DNA of 64,000 bases from an uncultured Sulfitobacter sp. Its GTDB lineage: Bacteria; Pseudomonadota; Alphaproteobacteria; Rhodobacterales; Rhodobacteraceae. Below, one piece after another: positions 19,101 through 27,284 of this stretch. Made by a program: the position numbers and the translations under genes. Each line of letters begins with the position of its first letter. The stretch's first letter is position 1. The notes under the pieces are model-generated. The model ran no database searches. It saw only the letters and a program-made list of their open reading frames with translations, and was not told the origin of the DNA. The DNA lies in the NCBI GenBank assembly GCA_937138475.1, contig CAKZPD010000008.1:1-64000 (forward strand), given 5' to 3'.

Positions 19101-19671
19101 TATGGCGCCGCTCAAGCGCAAAGGCGTGTTGACCGTAGACGAGGTGCAGGCCAAGGCCCAATCGGGGCCTTTCGTGGCCAAGATGGCCGGCATCATCGCC
19201 GGACGACAGGAACGCAAATCGGCGCGCGGCAATCGGTTCGCCTTTGCGCAACTTTCCGATACCACTGGCGCCTTTGAGGTCACACTGTTCAGCGAAACGC
19301 TTGAAAAATCGCGCGAGCATCTTGAGACAGGCGCCAAGGTGGTGGTGACTGTCGAGGCCACGCTTGAGGCTGATCAGCTCAAGCTGTTGGGGCGATCGGT
19401 GGCGCCGATCGACATGGCGGTGGCCGATGTTGGCGGTATGGGCTTGCGGATTTTTCTAGACAGCCCCGATGCCATCCCTTCGGTCGCCAGCGTTCTGGAA
19501 ACCGCGCGCAAGACCGCGCGCACAGGCGCCGGGCCGGTGCAATTTTGCTTGATTGATCCCGGTTTGCCAGGCGAAGTCGACGTGGATCTGGGTCAGGAAT
19601 TCCCGATCACTCCGCAAATCAAAGGGGCGATAAAATCCCTCGGCGGTGTGATTGAGGTCGAAGATCTTTGA
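16162..19671 (+). CDS. dnaE: DNA polymerase III alpha subunit
   Basis: 1169 residues, the normal size for DnaE, the replicative polymerase catalytic subunit. The PHP domain is at the N-terminus (HLRTHSEYSLLEGALRL, then ALTDTNNMFAALEF). The polymerase core has GPGRGSGAGSLVAYAL and the catalytic aspartates of PDFDIDFCMDRRE near residue 410. The helix-hairpin-helix/OB region and C-terminal tail end in KGAIKSLGGVIEVEDL. No frameshift or oddity is seen. It stands alone, divergent from xdhA. Confidence 0.97.
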   Translation: MSTLPRFIHLRTHSEYSLLEGALRLKKLPDLCKAAQMPALALTDTNNMFAALEFSVAMSGAGLQPIIGCQVDVAYFEAALGERPRDPAPVVLLAQSERGYENLMKLNSCLYIDKAGALPQVTLSELEQHSEGLICLTGGADGPVGRLVQDGQLPLARALMQRMAGCFANRLYVEIQRHPGEDGKTRPQRLTERPLVEMAYDLGLPLVATNDVFFPQAKMYEAHDALICIADGAYVDQQEERRRLTEQHYFKSQAEMVTLFADLPEAVANTVEIAQRCAFMAYRRDPILPKFADDEVEELRAQAHAGLLDRLEVIPHAATPDDYKKRLDFELDIIEGMGFPGYFLIVADFIKWAKEHDIPVGPGRGSGAGSLVAYALTITDLDPLRYNLLFERFLNPERVSMPDFDIDFCMDRREEVIQYVQKKYGRDKVGQIITFGALLSKAAVRDIGRVLQMPYGQVDRLSKMIPVEGVKPVSIEKALADEPRLREEAKNEEVVARLLEYGQQVEGLLRNASTHAAGVVIGDRPLDALVPLYQDPRSDMPATQFNMKWVEQAGLVKFDFLGLKTLTVIQNAVDQIKASGRHLHIAADGRELFTPPAGVLDDIGTIPLDDPASYQLYAQAKTVAVFQVESSGMMDALKRMKPTCIEDIVALVALYRPGPMENIPTYCEVKNGQKELQSVHPLIDGILEETQGIIVYQEQVMQIAQVMAGYSLGGADLLRRAMGKKIAEEMAKERPKFEQGAMANGVDQKKATEVFDLLEKFANYGFNKSHAAAYAVVSYQTAWLKANHPVEFMSGVMNCDIHLTDKLAVYFEEVRKRLDLPWVPPCVNRSGATFKVVDGALVYALGALKNVGTEAMKLITEARQVDGHDKPFATLYDLARRVDLKRVGKRPLEMLARAGAFDVLDGNRRRVFAALDALVGYSAAIHEQKASNQVSLFGEAGDDLPEPRLAPMDDWLPAERLTEEFKAVGFYLSGHPLDDYMAPLKRKGVLTVDEVQAKAQSGPFVAKMAGIIAGRQERKSARGNRFAFAQLSDTTGAFEVTLFSETLEKSREHLETGAKVVVTVEATLEADQLKLLGRSVAPIDMAVADVGGMGLRIFLDSPDAIPSVASVLETARKTARTGAGPVQFCLIDPGLPGEVDVDLGQEFPITPQIKGAIKSLGGVIEVEDL

Positions 19672-19687
19672 TAAATTCGCGTTGCGT

Positions 19688-19939
19688 TCAGTAATGCGGC
19701 GGGCGTTCGTCGGCGATCATCACGCCGCCGCTGGCTGCGGCTTCGCGTTCCCCCTCGCGTTGCATCAGCATATGCACCCGGCGGGTCAACAGGGCGATCT
19801 CGGTCTCTTGGCGGGCAACGATATCCGACAGGTCGTCGACCGTGCGGGTCAAATGGGCGATTTGCTCTTCGAGATGTTCGATGGTTTCGATCCTTGCAGG
19901 GCCGCGCGGGGTTTGACGCGTTTTGGCACGCCATAACAC
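19688..19939 (-). CDS. slyX: SlyX family protein
   Basis: A small coiled-coil protein: IEHLEEQIAHLTRTVDDLSD, then IVARQETEIALLTRRVHML, is the heptad pattern of SlyX, and the end IADERPPHY is the typical SlyX tail (usually PPHY). Cellular role unknown. The start is uncertain: no ATG lies just before the coiled coil, a GTG at 19939 gives 83 residues, and the frame stays open to 20020. It overlaps no neighbour; dnaE converges on it 17 nt away. Confidence 0.65.
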   Translation of the reverse strand: MLWRAKTRQTPRGPARIETIEHLEEQIAHLTRTVDDLSDIVARQETEIALLTRRVHMLMQREGEREAAASGGVMIADERPPHY

Positions 19940-20046
19940 AGGCGTGGTTGCCGCGCAAAGCCCAGCTTGCCCTTGGGCCTGTCTTGCCCCGGCGCGGCCC
20001 ATCGGATAGACCGCGCGCAACGTGATCCATGCGCAAGGACCATCCC

Positions 20047-21558
20047 ATGGCCAAGCTTAAGAAACAGCCCCGCCCCAAGGCCGAAACGCCCAAGGGGTTT
20101 CGCGATTATTTCGGTGCCGAAGTCACTCAGCGTGCTGCAATGTTGCAGGCCATCGCCGAGGTCTATCACCGCTATGGGTTCGATGCGCTTGAAAGCTCGG
20201 CGGTGGAAACCGTCGAGGCGCTGGGCAAGTTTTTGCCAGATGTGGATCGCCCGAACGAAGGTGTTTTTGCCTGGCAAGAAGACAGCGAAGGCGACAAGCC
20301 GGGCGATTGGCTGGCGCTGCGGTATGATCTGACAGCGCCGCTGGCGCGGGTCTATGCGCAACATCGCAATGATCTTCCGACCCCCTATCGGCGCTATGCG
20401 ATGGGCCCGGTTTGGCGCAATGAAAAGCCAGGGCCGGGGCGGTTTCGGCAGTTTTATCAATGTGATGCAGACACTGTTGGCGCACCATCGGTGGCAGCAG
20501 ACGCCGAGATTTGCGCGATGCTGTCAGACACGCTTGAGGCCGTTGGCATTCCGCGCGGCGACTATGTCGTGCGGGTGAATAACCGCAAGGTGCTGAATGG
20601 CGTCATGGAAGTGGCCGGAGTGCTGGACCCCAAAAACCCGGACAACTTCAGCGCCGAACGCGGGATCGTCTTGCGCGCAATCGACAAATTGGATCGGTTG
20701 GGGCTGGACGGTGTGCGGGCGCTGCTGGGCGAGGGCCGCAAGGACGACAGCGGCGATTTTACCAAAGGTGCCGGCCTCAGCCAGGCGCAGGCCGATGTGG
20801 TTATGGGCTTTATGCAAGCCAAACGTGCAACGGGCGCCGAAACGGTCGCAAGGCTGCGCGAGCTGGTGTCAGGATCGGCCGTTGGCGGCGCTGGGGTGGA
20901 TGAATTGGAAACCATCGCAGATTTGTTGGCGGCCGGAGGATATGGCCCTGACCGCGTCGAAATCGACCCATCCGTGGTGCGCGGTCTTGGTTATTACACC
21001 GGTCCGGTGTTCGAAGCCGAGCTGACCTTTGAAATCTTTGACGAAAAGGGCCGCAAGCGTCAGTTCGGATCGGTTGCCGGTGGGGGGCGCTATGATGATT
21101 TGGTCAAGCGGTTTACCGGCCAAGAGGTTCCGGCCACAGGGGTTTCAATTGGCGTGGATCGCCTGTTGGCGGCTCTTTCTGCCAAGGGGCGGATCGACAA
21201 GGATCAGGCGGGGCCGGTGATTGTCACGGTCATGGATAAGGCGCGCATGGCCGATTATCAGGCGATGGTGGCCGAATTGCGCGGCGCCGGCATCCGCGCC
21301 GAGGTGTATCTTGGCAACCCCAAGAATTTTGGCAACCAACTGAAATATGCAGATCGACGCGCCAGCCCCATCGCCATTATCGAAGGCGGGGACGAACAAG
21401 CAGCAGGGATCGTGCAGATCAAAGATCTGGTGCTGGGGGCAAGGATTGCCCAGAATGCCACCCTTGAGGAATGGAAGGAACGTCCAAGCCAATTCGAGGT
21501 GCCGCGCGGCGAAATGGTCGCCAAGGTCCGGGAAATGCTGGCAGGGCAGGCGGAATGA
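20047..21558 (+). CDS. hisS: Histidyl-tRNA synthetase (long alphaproteobacterial form)
   Basis: 503 residues from the ATG at 20047 ([20 protein letters not shown]). Class II motifs: motif 1 region [10 protein letters not shown], motif 2 [27 protein letters not shown], in which the usual FRYE/RPQ pattern is altered, and the HisA-type [14 protein letters not shown] segment. Motif 3 is [13 protein letters not shown]. It is about 80 residues longer than E. coli HisRS, which is known for many alphaproteobacteria whose tRNA-His recognition has diverged. Its stop overlaps hisZ (ATGA). Confidence 0.95.
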   Translation: MAKLKKQPRPKAETPKGFRDYFGAEVTQRAAMLQAIAEVYHRYGFDALESSAVETVEALGKFLPDVDRPNEGVFAWQEDSEGDKPGDWLALRYDLTAPLARVYAQHRNDLPTPYRRYAMGPVWRNEKPGPGRFRQFYQCDADTVGAPSVAADAEICAMLSDTLEAVGIPRGDYVVRVNNRKVLNGVMEVAGVLDPKNPDNFSAERGIVLRAIDKLDRLGLDGVRALLGEGRKDDSGDFTKGAGLSQAQADVVMGFMQAKRATGAETVARLRELVSGSAVGGAGVDELETIADLLAAGGYGPDRVEIDPSVVRGLGYYTGPVFEAELTFEIFDEKGRKRQFGSVAGGGRYDDLVKRFTGQEVPATGVSIGVDRLLAALSAKGRIDKDQAGPVIVTVMDKARMADYQAMVAELRGAGIRAEVYLGNPKNFGNQLKYADRRASPIAIIEGGDEQAAGIVQIKDLVLGARIAQNATLEEWKERPSQFEVPRGEMVAKVREMLAGQAE

Positions 21559-22637
21559 TCAGCCGGTCGCAGATTTTGGCCAAAGCGGCTGAATTGCGGG
21601 CCGGTTTCGAAGCCCAAGGTGCCCAGGTGGTTGAGCCACCGATCTTGCAGCCTGCCGGCACCTTGCTGGATCTTTATGGCGAGGAAATTCGCGCCCGCGC
21701 TTATGTGACCTCGGACGCGCTGCGGGGCGAGCAAATGCTGCGCCCTGACTTTACCGTGCCCGTGGTGCAGATGCACATGGCCGAAGGCGCCGAGCCAGCA
21801 CGATATACCTATGCCGGCGAGGTGTTTCGCCGCCAGGAACATGACCCGGAACGGGCCAATGAATATGTGCAGGTGGGATACGAGGTTTTCGATCGCACGG
21901 ATTCCGCCGCCAGCGACGCCGAGGTTTTCGCCTTGATTGCCGGGGCGGTCCAGCCTTTGGGCTTGCGGGCGGTGACTGGCGACATCGGTGTCTTGATGGC
22001 TGCGGTGGCCGGGTTGCGCACCAGCGCCGCGCGTCGCACCGCCCTGATGCGGCACATCTGGCGCCCGCGCCGGTTTCGTGCCCTTCTTGATCGCTATGCC
22101 GGGCGCCGGGCGCCAACTGCGGAACGCAGGGCCTTGCTGGATGGCACAGCCGGGCCGGTCACGGCGCCGGTCATTGGCTTGCGCAGCGCCGCAGAGATTG
22201 ACGCCCGCGTCGCGGCGCTGCGCGAAGATGCCGCCCTTCCGGCGCTGTCAAACGAAGAGGTGGCCCTGATCGAAGCGCTTTTGTCGGTCAAGGAAGATAT
22301 GCCCTTTGCCCTTGAAAACCTGCGTGATCTGGCGGTGGACCTGCCGGCGATCGTCCCGGCTGTGCAGCGGATCGAAGCCCGCGCCGCGGCGCTTGAGGCG
22401 CGCGGGATTAAGACCCAATCCCTTCCGTTTGAGACCAGCTATGGCCGCACGTCGATGGAATATTACGATGGGTTCGTGTTTGGTTTCTATGCGCCGAACC
22501 GGGCGGATTTGCCCGCCGTGGCCAGTGGTGGGCGATATGACGCGCTGACCCGGCGCCTGGGGCGCGGCGCCGAAATTCCCGCCGTGGGCGGCGTGTTGCG
22601 CCCTGGTCTGATGTTGACATTGGAGACCACGCAATGA
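21555..22637 (+). CDS. hisZ: ATP phosphoribosyltransferase regulatory subunit
   Basis: 360 residues from the ATG at 21555 ([14 protein letters not shown]), overlapping the hisS stop. HisZ is a catalytically dead HisRS paralogue that activates and confers histidine feedback on short-form HisG. It keeps the synthetase fold ([32 protein letters not shown]; then [19 protein letters not shown]), but the aminoacylation signature of hisS next door is not conserved. Coupled by ATGA to hisG, so hisS-hisZ-hisG is one operon. Confidence 0.93.
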   Translation: MISRSQILAKAAELRAGFEAQGAQVVEPPILQPAGTLLDLYGEEIRARAYVTSDALRGEQMLRPDFTVPVVQMHMAEGAEPARYTYAGEVFRRQEHDPERANEYVQVGYEVFDRTDSAASDAEVFALIAGAVQPLGLRAVTGDIGVLMAAVAGLRTSAARRTALMRHIWRPRRFRALLDRYAGRRAPTAERRALLDGTAGPVTAPVIGLRSAAEIDARVAALREDAALPALSNEEVALIEALLSVKEDMPFALENLRDLAVDLPAIVPAVQRIEARAAALEARGIKTQSLPFETSYGRTSMEYYDGFVFGFYAPNRADLPAVASGGRYDALTRRLGRGAEIPAVGGVLRPGLMLTLETTQ

Positions 22638-23347
22638 CCATCAAATTGGGGGTGCCGTCCAAGGGGCGGCTTATGGAAAAGACCTTTGATTGGTTCGGCG
22701 CGCGCGGTGTCACCCTGACGCGCACTGGATCGGATCGCGAATATGCCGGTGTGGTTGATGGCATCGAAGAGGTGGCGCTTGTGCTGTTGTCGGCAGGGGA
22801 AATCCCCCGCGAGCTGGCGGCCGGGCGCTTGCATCTTGGCGTCACAGGCACCGATCTGGTGCGTGAAAAGCTGCCGCTTTGGGAACAGCAGGTGCAGGAA
22901 TTGGCGGCGCTGGGCTTTGGTGCAGCGGATTTGATTTTGGCTGTGCCGCAGGCCTGGCGCGATGTGGATACGTTGGATGATCTCGATGCCGTGGCCGCGG
23001 CCTTCCGCACCCGACACGGGATGCGTTTGCGCATTGCAACCAAATATCACCGGCTTGTGCGGGAGTATTTGCGCCTTGGCGGTGTCGCGGATTATGAGCT
23101 GGTGGACAGCCAAGGCGCGACCGAAGGCACCGTGGCGAATGAAACCGCCGAGGCCATTGCCGATATTACCTCAAGCGGTGAAACCCTGCGGGCCAATCAC
23201 CTGAAAATCCTTCTGGATGGCCCGATATTGCGATCACAAGCAACGTTGTGGCGCAGCCGCACCGCTGCAATGGACGCGGCCGAGAAACAGGCGCTGGCCC
23301 ATTTTTGCGCCCAGATTCTGGGGCCGGTGCAAACCACCGGGCGCTAG
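22634..23347 (+). CDS. hisG: ATP phosphoribosyltransferase catalytic subunit (short form)
   Basis: 237 residues, the short HisG that lacks the C-terminal regulatory domain and therefore needs HisZ. It catalyses the first step of histidine synthesis, ATP plus PRPP. KLGVPSKGRLMEKTFDWF is the N-terminal signature, and ADAITDLVSSG-like catalytic residues appear as EAIADITSSGETL. Start overlaps the hisZ stop. Confidence 0.95.
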   Translation: MTIKLGVPSKGRLMEKTFDWFGARGVTLTRTGSDREYAGVVDGIEEVALVLLSAGEIPRELAAGRLHLGVTGTDLVREKLPLWEQQVQELAALGFGAADLILAVPQAWRDVDTLDDLDAVAAAFRTRHGMRLRIATKYHRLVREYLRLGGVADYELVDSQGATEGTVANETAEAIADITSSGETLRANHLKILLDGPILRSQATLWRSRTAAMDAAEKQALAHFCAQILGPVQTTGR

Positions 23348-23440
23348 GGTCAATCTTTGCCTGGTGGTATGCGCTTGAGGCTGGGCGTTTTGGCTTGGCA
23401 GAAGTGGATCTGCACGCCTGCACTTGGCGGTGCGGGGTGT

Positions 23441-24229
23441 TTAGCCACCCAACAGCGTCAGGGCGATTGACGCAGACGAAGTGCCGGTCGCGGATGTGTC
23501 CAGTTGGGCGCGGGCCATAAAGCGGGTGATGGCTTGGTCGATTTTCTCGGGATCGCTGAATTGGCTGACCTGGTCGCTGCCAAACACGCTTGCCGCACGA
23601 TCCTTAAAAACCGAAAGCTGTTGATCAATGTCGATCTGACCAAAAGACGTGGGCAGGCCCAGGGCCTTTTCAAACAAGTTGCGCAAAGGCGGTTGGCCCA
23701 TAATGCTGAACCATTTGGTGTTGTTGCTGCCTGGCCCATTGGCCAAATCCGCAAGGGTTCGCCGGGCATAAAGGCCGATGCGCATGGTGTCATCCTGCGC
23801 GCCGGTGGCCACTTCGAAGGCGTTGGCTTCAAAGCGGGCGACAAGATCGCTGGCAAATCCGGGCAGATCGTTTTTGCGCACCTCCCCCGGACCAAAGCCA
23901 AAGGCACTGGCCATTTCGGCATAGCGGGGGTCGGCAAATCGGTTTGCCAAGGCGTCATCGCTGCTGGTGCCTTCTGACAGCATTTTCTGGATGAAATAAC
24001 GGTTATCCAGATCATCTTGCAGCCCGAATGCCCCCAGGGTGACCTCGAGCAAGCGCCGATCGGCGACCAAGTCTTCGGCGTTGGAGATCTGCGCGATATT
24101 CTGTGTAAAATAATCCGCGCTGCGCTGAACGGCGCCCGATTTCGAAAAAGCCGAAAGCTGAGCGTCATATGTTTGTTGCAGAAACCGCCAGCCTGCGACA
24201 CCGTTCGAAGGAAGGACGGGCGCAAACAT
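23441..24229 (-). CDS. DUF1217 family flagellar-locus protein
   Basis: 262 residues, of the DUF1217 family found in alphaproteobacterial flagellar clusters; function not established. No signal peptide. Visible features are the N-terminal NGVAGWRFLQQTYDAQLSAF, LEVTLGAFGLQDDL in the first third, and repeated short helical blocks rich in Asp/Phe. The start overlaps the flbT stop (TAATG), making it the last gene of the flagellin operon. The stop lies inside a small inverted repeat (23435-23439 with 23446-23450). Confidence 0.8.
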   Translation of the reverse strand: MFAPVLPSNGVAGWRFLQQTYDAQLSAFSKSGAVQRSADYFTQNIAQISNAEDLVADRRLLEVTLGAFGLQDDLDNRYFIQKMLSEGTSSDDALANRFADPRYAEMASAFGFGPGEVRKNDLPGFASDLVARFEANAFEVATGAQDDTMRIGLYARRTLADLANGPGSNNTKWFSIMGQPPLRNLFEKALGLPTSFGQIDIDQQLSVFKDRAASVFGSDQVSQFSDPEKIDQAITRFMARAQLDTSATGTSSASIALTLLGG

Positions 24230-24633
24230 TATTGGCGTGGAACGGCCAAAAGCCGATCTTCGCGGGGGATAATGGCGCGCAACGCCTTGAGCGCGCGATA
24301 GTGATCCTCAGAGATCAGATGCTGCGTGGCTTGCATCAAATGTGCGCGGCTATCGGGGTCTGTGAACACCTGGCTAAGCTCTTCGATTTGACGCAGCAAC
24401 GGCAGGTGGGCCTCTTTGGGGTCACTGTCGCCGGACAGGACCAGTTGCATCGCATAGCAGACCCGCCGCACCGGTGTTTTGGCCTCTTCCGGGTGGATGG
24501 CATCGCGCAAGCGCAAGATGTTTGCATCGGGCGTCATAATGGCCAGTCGGCTGCGCCGGTCGCCATTCTCGATGACAGCCCCGTTGATCAGCACACGCTC
24601 TTTCGGGCTGAGCTTTAGCACAAGGCCGCTCAT
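24229..24633 (-). CDS. flbT: Flagellin translation repressor FlbT
   Basis: 134 residues matching FlbT in length and sequence (LKLSPKERVLINGAVIENGD, then DANILRLRDAIHPEEA). In Caulobacter FlbT binds the 5' untranslated region of flagellin mRNA and promotes its decay when the hook is unfinished. The start overlaps the flaF stop (ATGA). The long, hairpin-rich leader of the nearby flagellin gene (26343-26548) is the obvious target here; that link is inferred. Confidence 0.93.
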   Translation of the reverse strand: MSGLVLKLSPKERVLINGAVIENGDRRSRLAIMTPDANILRLRDAIHPEEAKTPVRRVCYAMQLVLSGDSDPKEAHLPLLRQIEELSQVFTDPDSRAHLMQATQHLISEDHYRALKALRAIIPREDRLLAVPRQ

Positions 24634-25001
24634 GACGGGGCCCCTGTCTGGCGCAGGCCGCGCAAAATGGCGGAATTAATCTCAAGCAAAGGCGCGGCCG
24701 AGGCCTGCTTTGCCAAGACCTTGCTTGTGTGGTGCAATGTAAATTCAGCAAGATAAAAAATTCGGGCGCGCAATTCAGCCGGCAGTTGGTTTGCCTCACC
24801 GGCGACATCGCTGGCCAGCGCGGTCCATAAGACCCGATTTTCGTGCAATGCCTCGGCAATTTGTGGAAAGCTTTTACGTTCAAGCGCGGATTTCAGGCGA
24901 AATGTCACCTTGGCAATCACATCATATTCAGCGCTTCGGGCTGTTCGGGTTGGGGCCGTTGTCGGCGCATAGGCGCGTTGGGCCATCGAAAATGCGTTCA
25001 C
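24630..25001 (-). CDS. flaF: Flagellar biosynthesis regulator FlaF
   Basis: 123 residues. The start is a GTG at 25001 (MNAFSMAQRAY): an ATG two bases upstream is out of frame and stops at once, and an AAAAGG ribosome site has the right spacing to the GTG. FlaF is needed for flagellin synthesis or secretion and acts opposite to FlbT in Caulobacter. The family start NAFxMAQRAY and the later ARIFYLAEFTLHHTSKVL are seen. It follows flagellin beyond a strong terminator, so it probably depends on read-through or its own promoter. Confidence 0.92.
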   Translation of the reverse strand: MNAFSMAQRAYAPTTAPTRTARSAEYDVIAKVTFRLKSALERKSFPQIAEALHENRVLWTALASDVAGEANQLPAELRARIFYLAEFTLHHTSKVLAKQASAAPLLEINSAILRGLRQTGAPS

Positions 25002-25036
25002 ATTGATACCTTTTGGTTCAGTTCATGAAAAGGAAA

Positions 25037-25058
25037 CGGGGGGCCTTTTAGCCCCCCG
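25037..25058 (-). terminator. Flagellin gene terminator
   Basis: CGGGGGGC at 25037-25044 pairs perfectly with GCCCCCCG at 25051-25058. Read leftward it comes 9 nt after the flagellin stop and is followed by TTTCCTTTT. It would give an abundant monocistronic flagellin mRNA, with some read-through to flaF-flbT. Confidence 0.85.
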
Positions 25059-25067
25059 CGGTCAATA

Positions 25068-26342
25068 TTACCGGAACAGCGACAGGATCGTCTGTGGTGC
25101 CTGGTTGGCAATCGACAAGGCTTGCACGCCCAGCTGCTGCTGGGTTTGCAGGGCTTGAAGCTTGGCAGATGCCTCTTCCATGTCGGCATCAACCATGGCG
25201 CCAATACCAGATTTCAGCGAATCAGACAGCTTGCTGACAAAGCTTGACTGGGTTTCGATGCGGCCACGGGCCGAGCCAAAGCTGGCCGAGGCATCCACTG
25301 CGGTTTGCAGCAGTGTTTCGATGTCGGTCAGTGCGGCGGTTGCGCCTGCCTCGGTCGAGACATCCATCGTGCCCAGCGTCGCCAAGCCACCGGCCGCGAC
25401 ATGTGCATCTGTTGCCGATGTCATTGTATCCACGCGCACCGCAATGGTGTCGGTGGCATCGGTAACGGTGCTGGTCGCGGTCAACCCGGTTGCCGTCGCA
25501 GTAAAGTCAAGCACGCTGGTGTCCAGGCTGTTGGCGGTGGCATAGGCATCCCAGGCCGCTTTCAATCCTTCTCCAACCTCTTTGGCCGTGTCACCAAGCT
25601 TGGCGACATAGACAATGTTTGACGCGCCCGCGACGTCCCCGCTTGTGGTGTAGGTGGCGGGGACAAAGTTGCTCGAATCCGCATCAGTGCCGGTCATGCC
25701 GATGCTGAAAGCGACCCCTTCTGCCACGCCTGCAATCGCCAAGGCCTGGGTTTGGGTTGCGTTCAGCGTTGCGGACGCGGCACCGGCGGTGCCACTGCCG
25801 GCGGCATAAACCGCGTCAGCTGCGATGGCTTGCTGGGTTGTTGTCAGATCCTGTGTGGTTACGGAAATATTGCTTGTATTGACTGTCCCATCCGAAGCCC
25901 GGTCCAGCGACGACAAGATATCGACGGTGTCGCGGTTCGACAGCATATTCAGCCCGTTGAACTGTGCCGCACCAACCACCGAGGTGATCTGATCGCGCAG
26001 CGCTGCAATATCGGTTTGAATTTTCGAACGATCGACGTTGCCTTCCTGGGCAGCGACGATCTTGCCTTTGATTTGGGTCAGCAAGTCGGTCACGGTTTCG
26101 GCGCCGTTTTGGGCCACGGAAACGGTCGATTCTCCTAGGGACAGGCTGTCGGAAATGGCCTTAAAGCCGGCGACATCCGCAGACATGACCTTTGAAATAG
26201 CCCAAACGGCAGAGTTATCCTTGGCGCTGGAAATCGCCTTACCAGTCGAAATCTCTTTTTGGGTCTGCGCGAGATTCGAATTGATAGATTTCAGCGTCTG
26301 CAACGCCACCATTGCACTATTGTTTGTTAGAATGCTCGACAT
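25068..26342 (-). CDS. Flagellin
   Basis: 424 residues from the ATG at 26342 (MSSILTNNSAMVAL); an AAAGGAAC ribosome site precedes it, and the 37 extra codons upstream are leader. The conserved D0/D1 ends are present: LKSINSNLAQTQKEISTGK at the N-terminus and QQLGVQALSIANQAPQTI at the C-terminus. The middle (about residues 150-330) is a Thr/Ala/Val-rich variable domain with little identity to any family, as expected of the exposed part of the filament. Subunits are exported through the flagellar type III system. Confidence 0.96.
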   Translation of the reverse strand: MSSILTNNSAMVALQTLKSINSNLAQTQKEISTGKAISSAKDNSAVWAISKVMSADVAGFKAISDSLSLGESTVSVAQNGAETVTDLLTQIKGKIVAAQEGNVDRSKIQTDIAALRDQITSVVGAAQFNGLNMLSNRDTVDILSSLDRASDGTVNTSNISVTTQDLTTTQQAIAADAVYAAGSGTAGAASATLNATQTQALAIAGVAEGVAFSIGMTGTDADSSNFVPATYTTSGDVAGASNIVYVAKLGDTAKEVGEGLKAAWDAYATANSLDTSVLDFTATATGLTATSTVTDATDTIAVRVDTMTSATDAHVAAGGLATLGTMDVSTEAGATAALTDIETLLQTAVDASASFGSARGRIETQSSFVSKLSDSLKSGIGAMVDADMEEASAKLQALQTQQQLGVQALSIANQAPQTILSLFR

Positions 26343-26362
26343 AAGCAAGTTCCTTTGATCAT

Positions 26363-26466
26363 ACGCTTTTGCGTTGGTGTATGCCCTGCCGATTTTGGCG
26401 GGCGTTCGTGTCTTTCTGACCAATGCACTTACCCCCAAGGGGCAACGCGCCATCCGACCTCGGATG
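26363..26466 (-). promoter_or_regulatory. Flagellin leader with two hairpins
   Basis: The 206 nt before flagellin hold CATCCGA-CC-TCGGATG (26451-26466, 7-base arms) and ACGC-TTTT-GCGT (26363-26374), the second just ahead of the ribosome site. With flbT in the operon they are candidate elements for FlbT-dependent mRNA control. Sigma-28 and sigma-54 promoters were looked for and not found. Confidence 0.4.
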
Positions 26467-26491
26467 CCTGGCTAGCCTGCGCTGAAAATGC

Positions 26492-26506
26492 CTAATGCAA
26501 TGCTAA
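26492..26506 (-). promoter_or_regulatory. CtrA-like box upstream of flagellin
   Basis: On the minus strand TTAG-N7-TTAG, a direct repeat with exactly the 7-base gap of the alphaproteobacterial CtrA site (TTAA-N7-TTAA), one base off in each half. CtrA controls flagellar genes in Rhodobacterales. Position is about 150 nt upstream of the start codon. Confidence 0.3.
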
Positions 26507-26548
26507 GGCGCGCAGATGTTCTTGTTTGGTTTTTATTCAAATCAGGGG

Positions 26549-26908
26549 TCATGCACGTTTTTCAAGTGATCCGCCGTCTTTGAAGGTCACGCTTTTCTTG
26601 GCGCCGCTTTGATCGTAAATATCCAGTGTTCCCCGCACTTTGCGCAGAGCCGACAGGCGGCGGGACACCGTTCGGATGCCCTCCAGCGCGTGATCGAACA
26701 GCGCCTGATTGCGCAGGATTTTGCTTTGCAGATCTGCCACGGGTTGGCGCTCAAGATCGGTGATTTGCCCCAGCCTTGTCATCAACGCTTCTTTTTGTGG
26801 CGCCAGGCGGGTGATCTGATCCAGGTCGCCGCCTATCAGCGCTGCGCGCTCTTCGCTGAGCAGCTTGTCCAGCGCGGCAATCAGGTCGGTTGCATTATCT
26901 TCAGGCAT
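26549..26908 (-). CDS. FlgN-like flagellar chaperone
   Basis: 119 residues from the ATG at 26908, chosen over a GTG two codons earlier because AAGGAG lies 7 nt before it. Predicted almost wholly helical: LIAALDKLLSEERAALIGGD, then DLDQITRLAPQKEALMTRL, matches the FlgN pattern for chaperones that escort the hook-associated proteins FlgK and FlgL. Assignment rests on this pattern plus context. It overlaps the end of the rod-binding gene by 8 nt. Confidence 0.7.
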   Translation of the reverse strand: MPEDNATDLIAALDKLLSEERAALIGGDLDQITRLAPQKEALMTRLGQITDLERQPVADLQSKILRNQALFDHALEGIRTVSRRLSALRKVRGTLDIYDQSGAKKSVTFKDGGSLEKRA

Positions 26909-27173
26909 TGTCACGCTCCTTCAGGGCATGAAACAGGTGCTCAGTCAGGCCGATACCGCCGCTGGCGACCATTTTCTTGGCCTGTTCGTGCACCAAAAAC
27001 GACGAAAACTGGTCCTCGCCCGCGCCGCCGCCAAACTCAGAACGGGTTGCCCCAAGACCGGCCGATTTCAACATTTCAGCCAAAAAGCTTGCTTCAAGCG
27101 CTTGGGCGGCGTGTCGCAGGTTTTGATCACTGTGCCCTTCCAGGGGGCCGTTATGCACCAAAGGTATCTGCAT
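26901..27173 (-). CDS. Rod-binding protein (FlgJ N-terminal domain only)
   Basis: 90 residues from ATG 27173 (MQIPLVHNGPL). It matches the rod-capping half of FlgJ: LEASFLAEMLKSAGLG, then GAGEDQFSSFLVHEQAKKM. The muramidase half of enterobacterial FlgJ is absent, as is usual in alphaproteobacteria, where a separate lytic enzyme opens the peptidoglycan. First gene of the leftward flagellin group, divergent from fliK. Confidence 0.8.
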   Translation of the reverse strand: MQIPLVHNGPLEGHSDQNLRHAAQALEASFLAEMLKSAGLGATRSEFGGGAGEDQFSSFLVHEQAKKMVASGGIGLTEHLFHALKERDNA

Positions 27174-27220
27174 CCATTTGCTCCAATTCGAACGATTTTT
27201 TCTGACAATGACCGAAACCA

Positions 27221-27237
27221 GTAAAGAAGCAGTAACC
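27221..27237 (+). promoter_or_regulatory. CtrA-like box between rod-binding gene and fliK
   Basis: GTAA-N7-GTAACC, close to the CtrA consensus TTAA-N7-TTAAC with one change in each half. It lies 47 nt before the fliK start, in the 111-nt divergent gap, so it could serve either direction. Confidence 0.3.
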
Positions 27238-27284
27238 AACTGAGGCCATAAAGACCGTATCGAGGAAGAAATCCCGGAGTGCGC

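Noticed and set aside
26343-26362. TTTGATCATA before flagellin as another GntR site
   Set aside because: It coincides with the ribosome-binding AAAGGA of the flagellin gene and lacks the second half of the palindrome.
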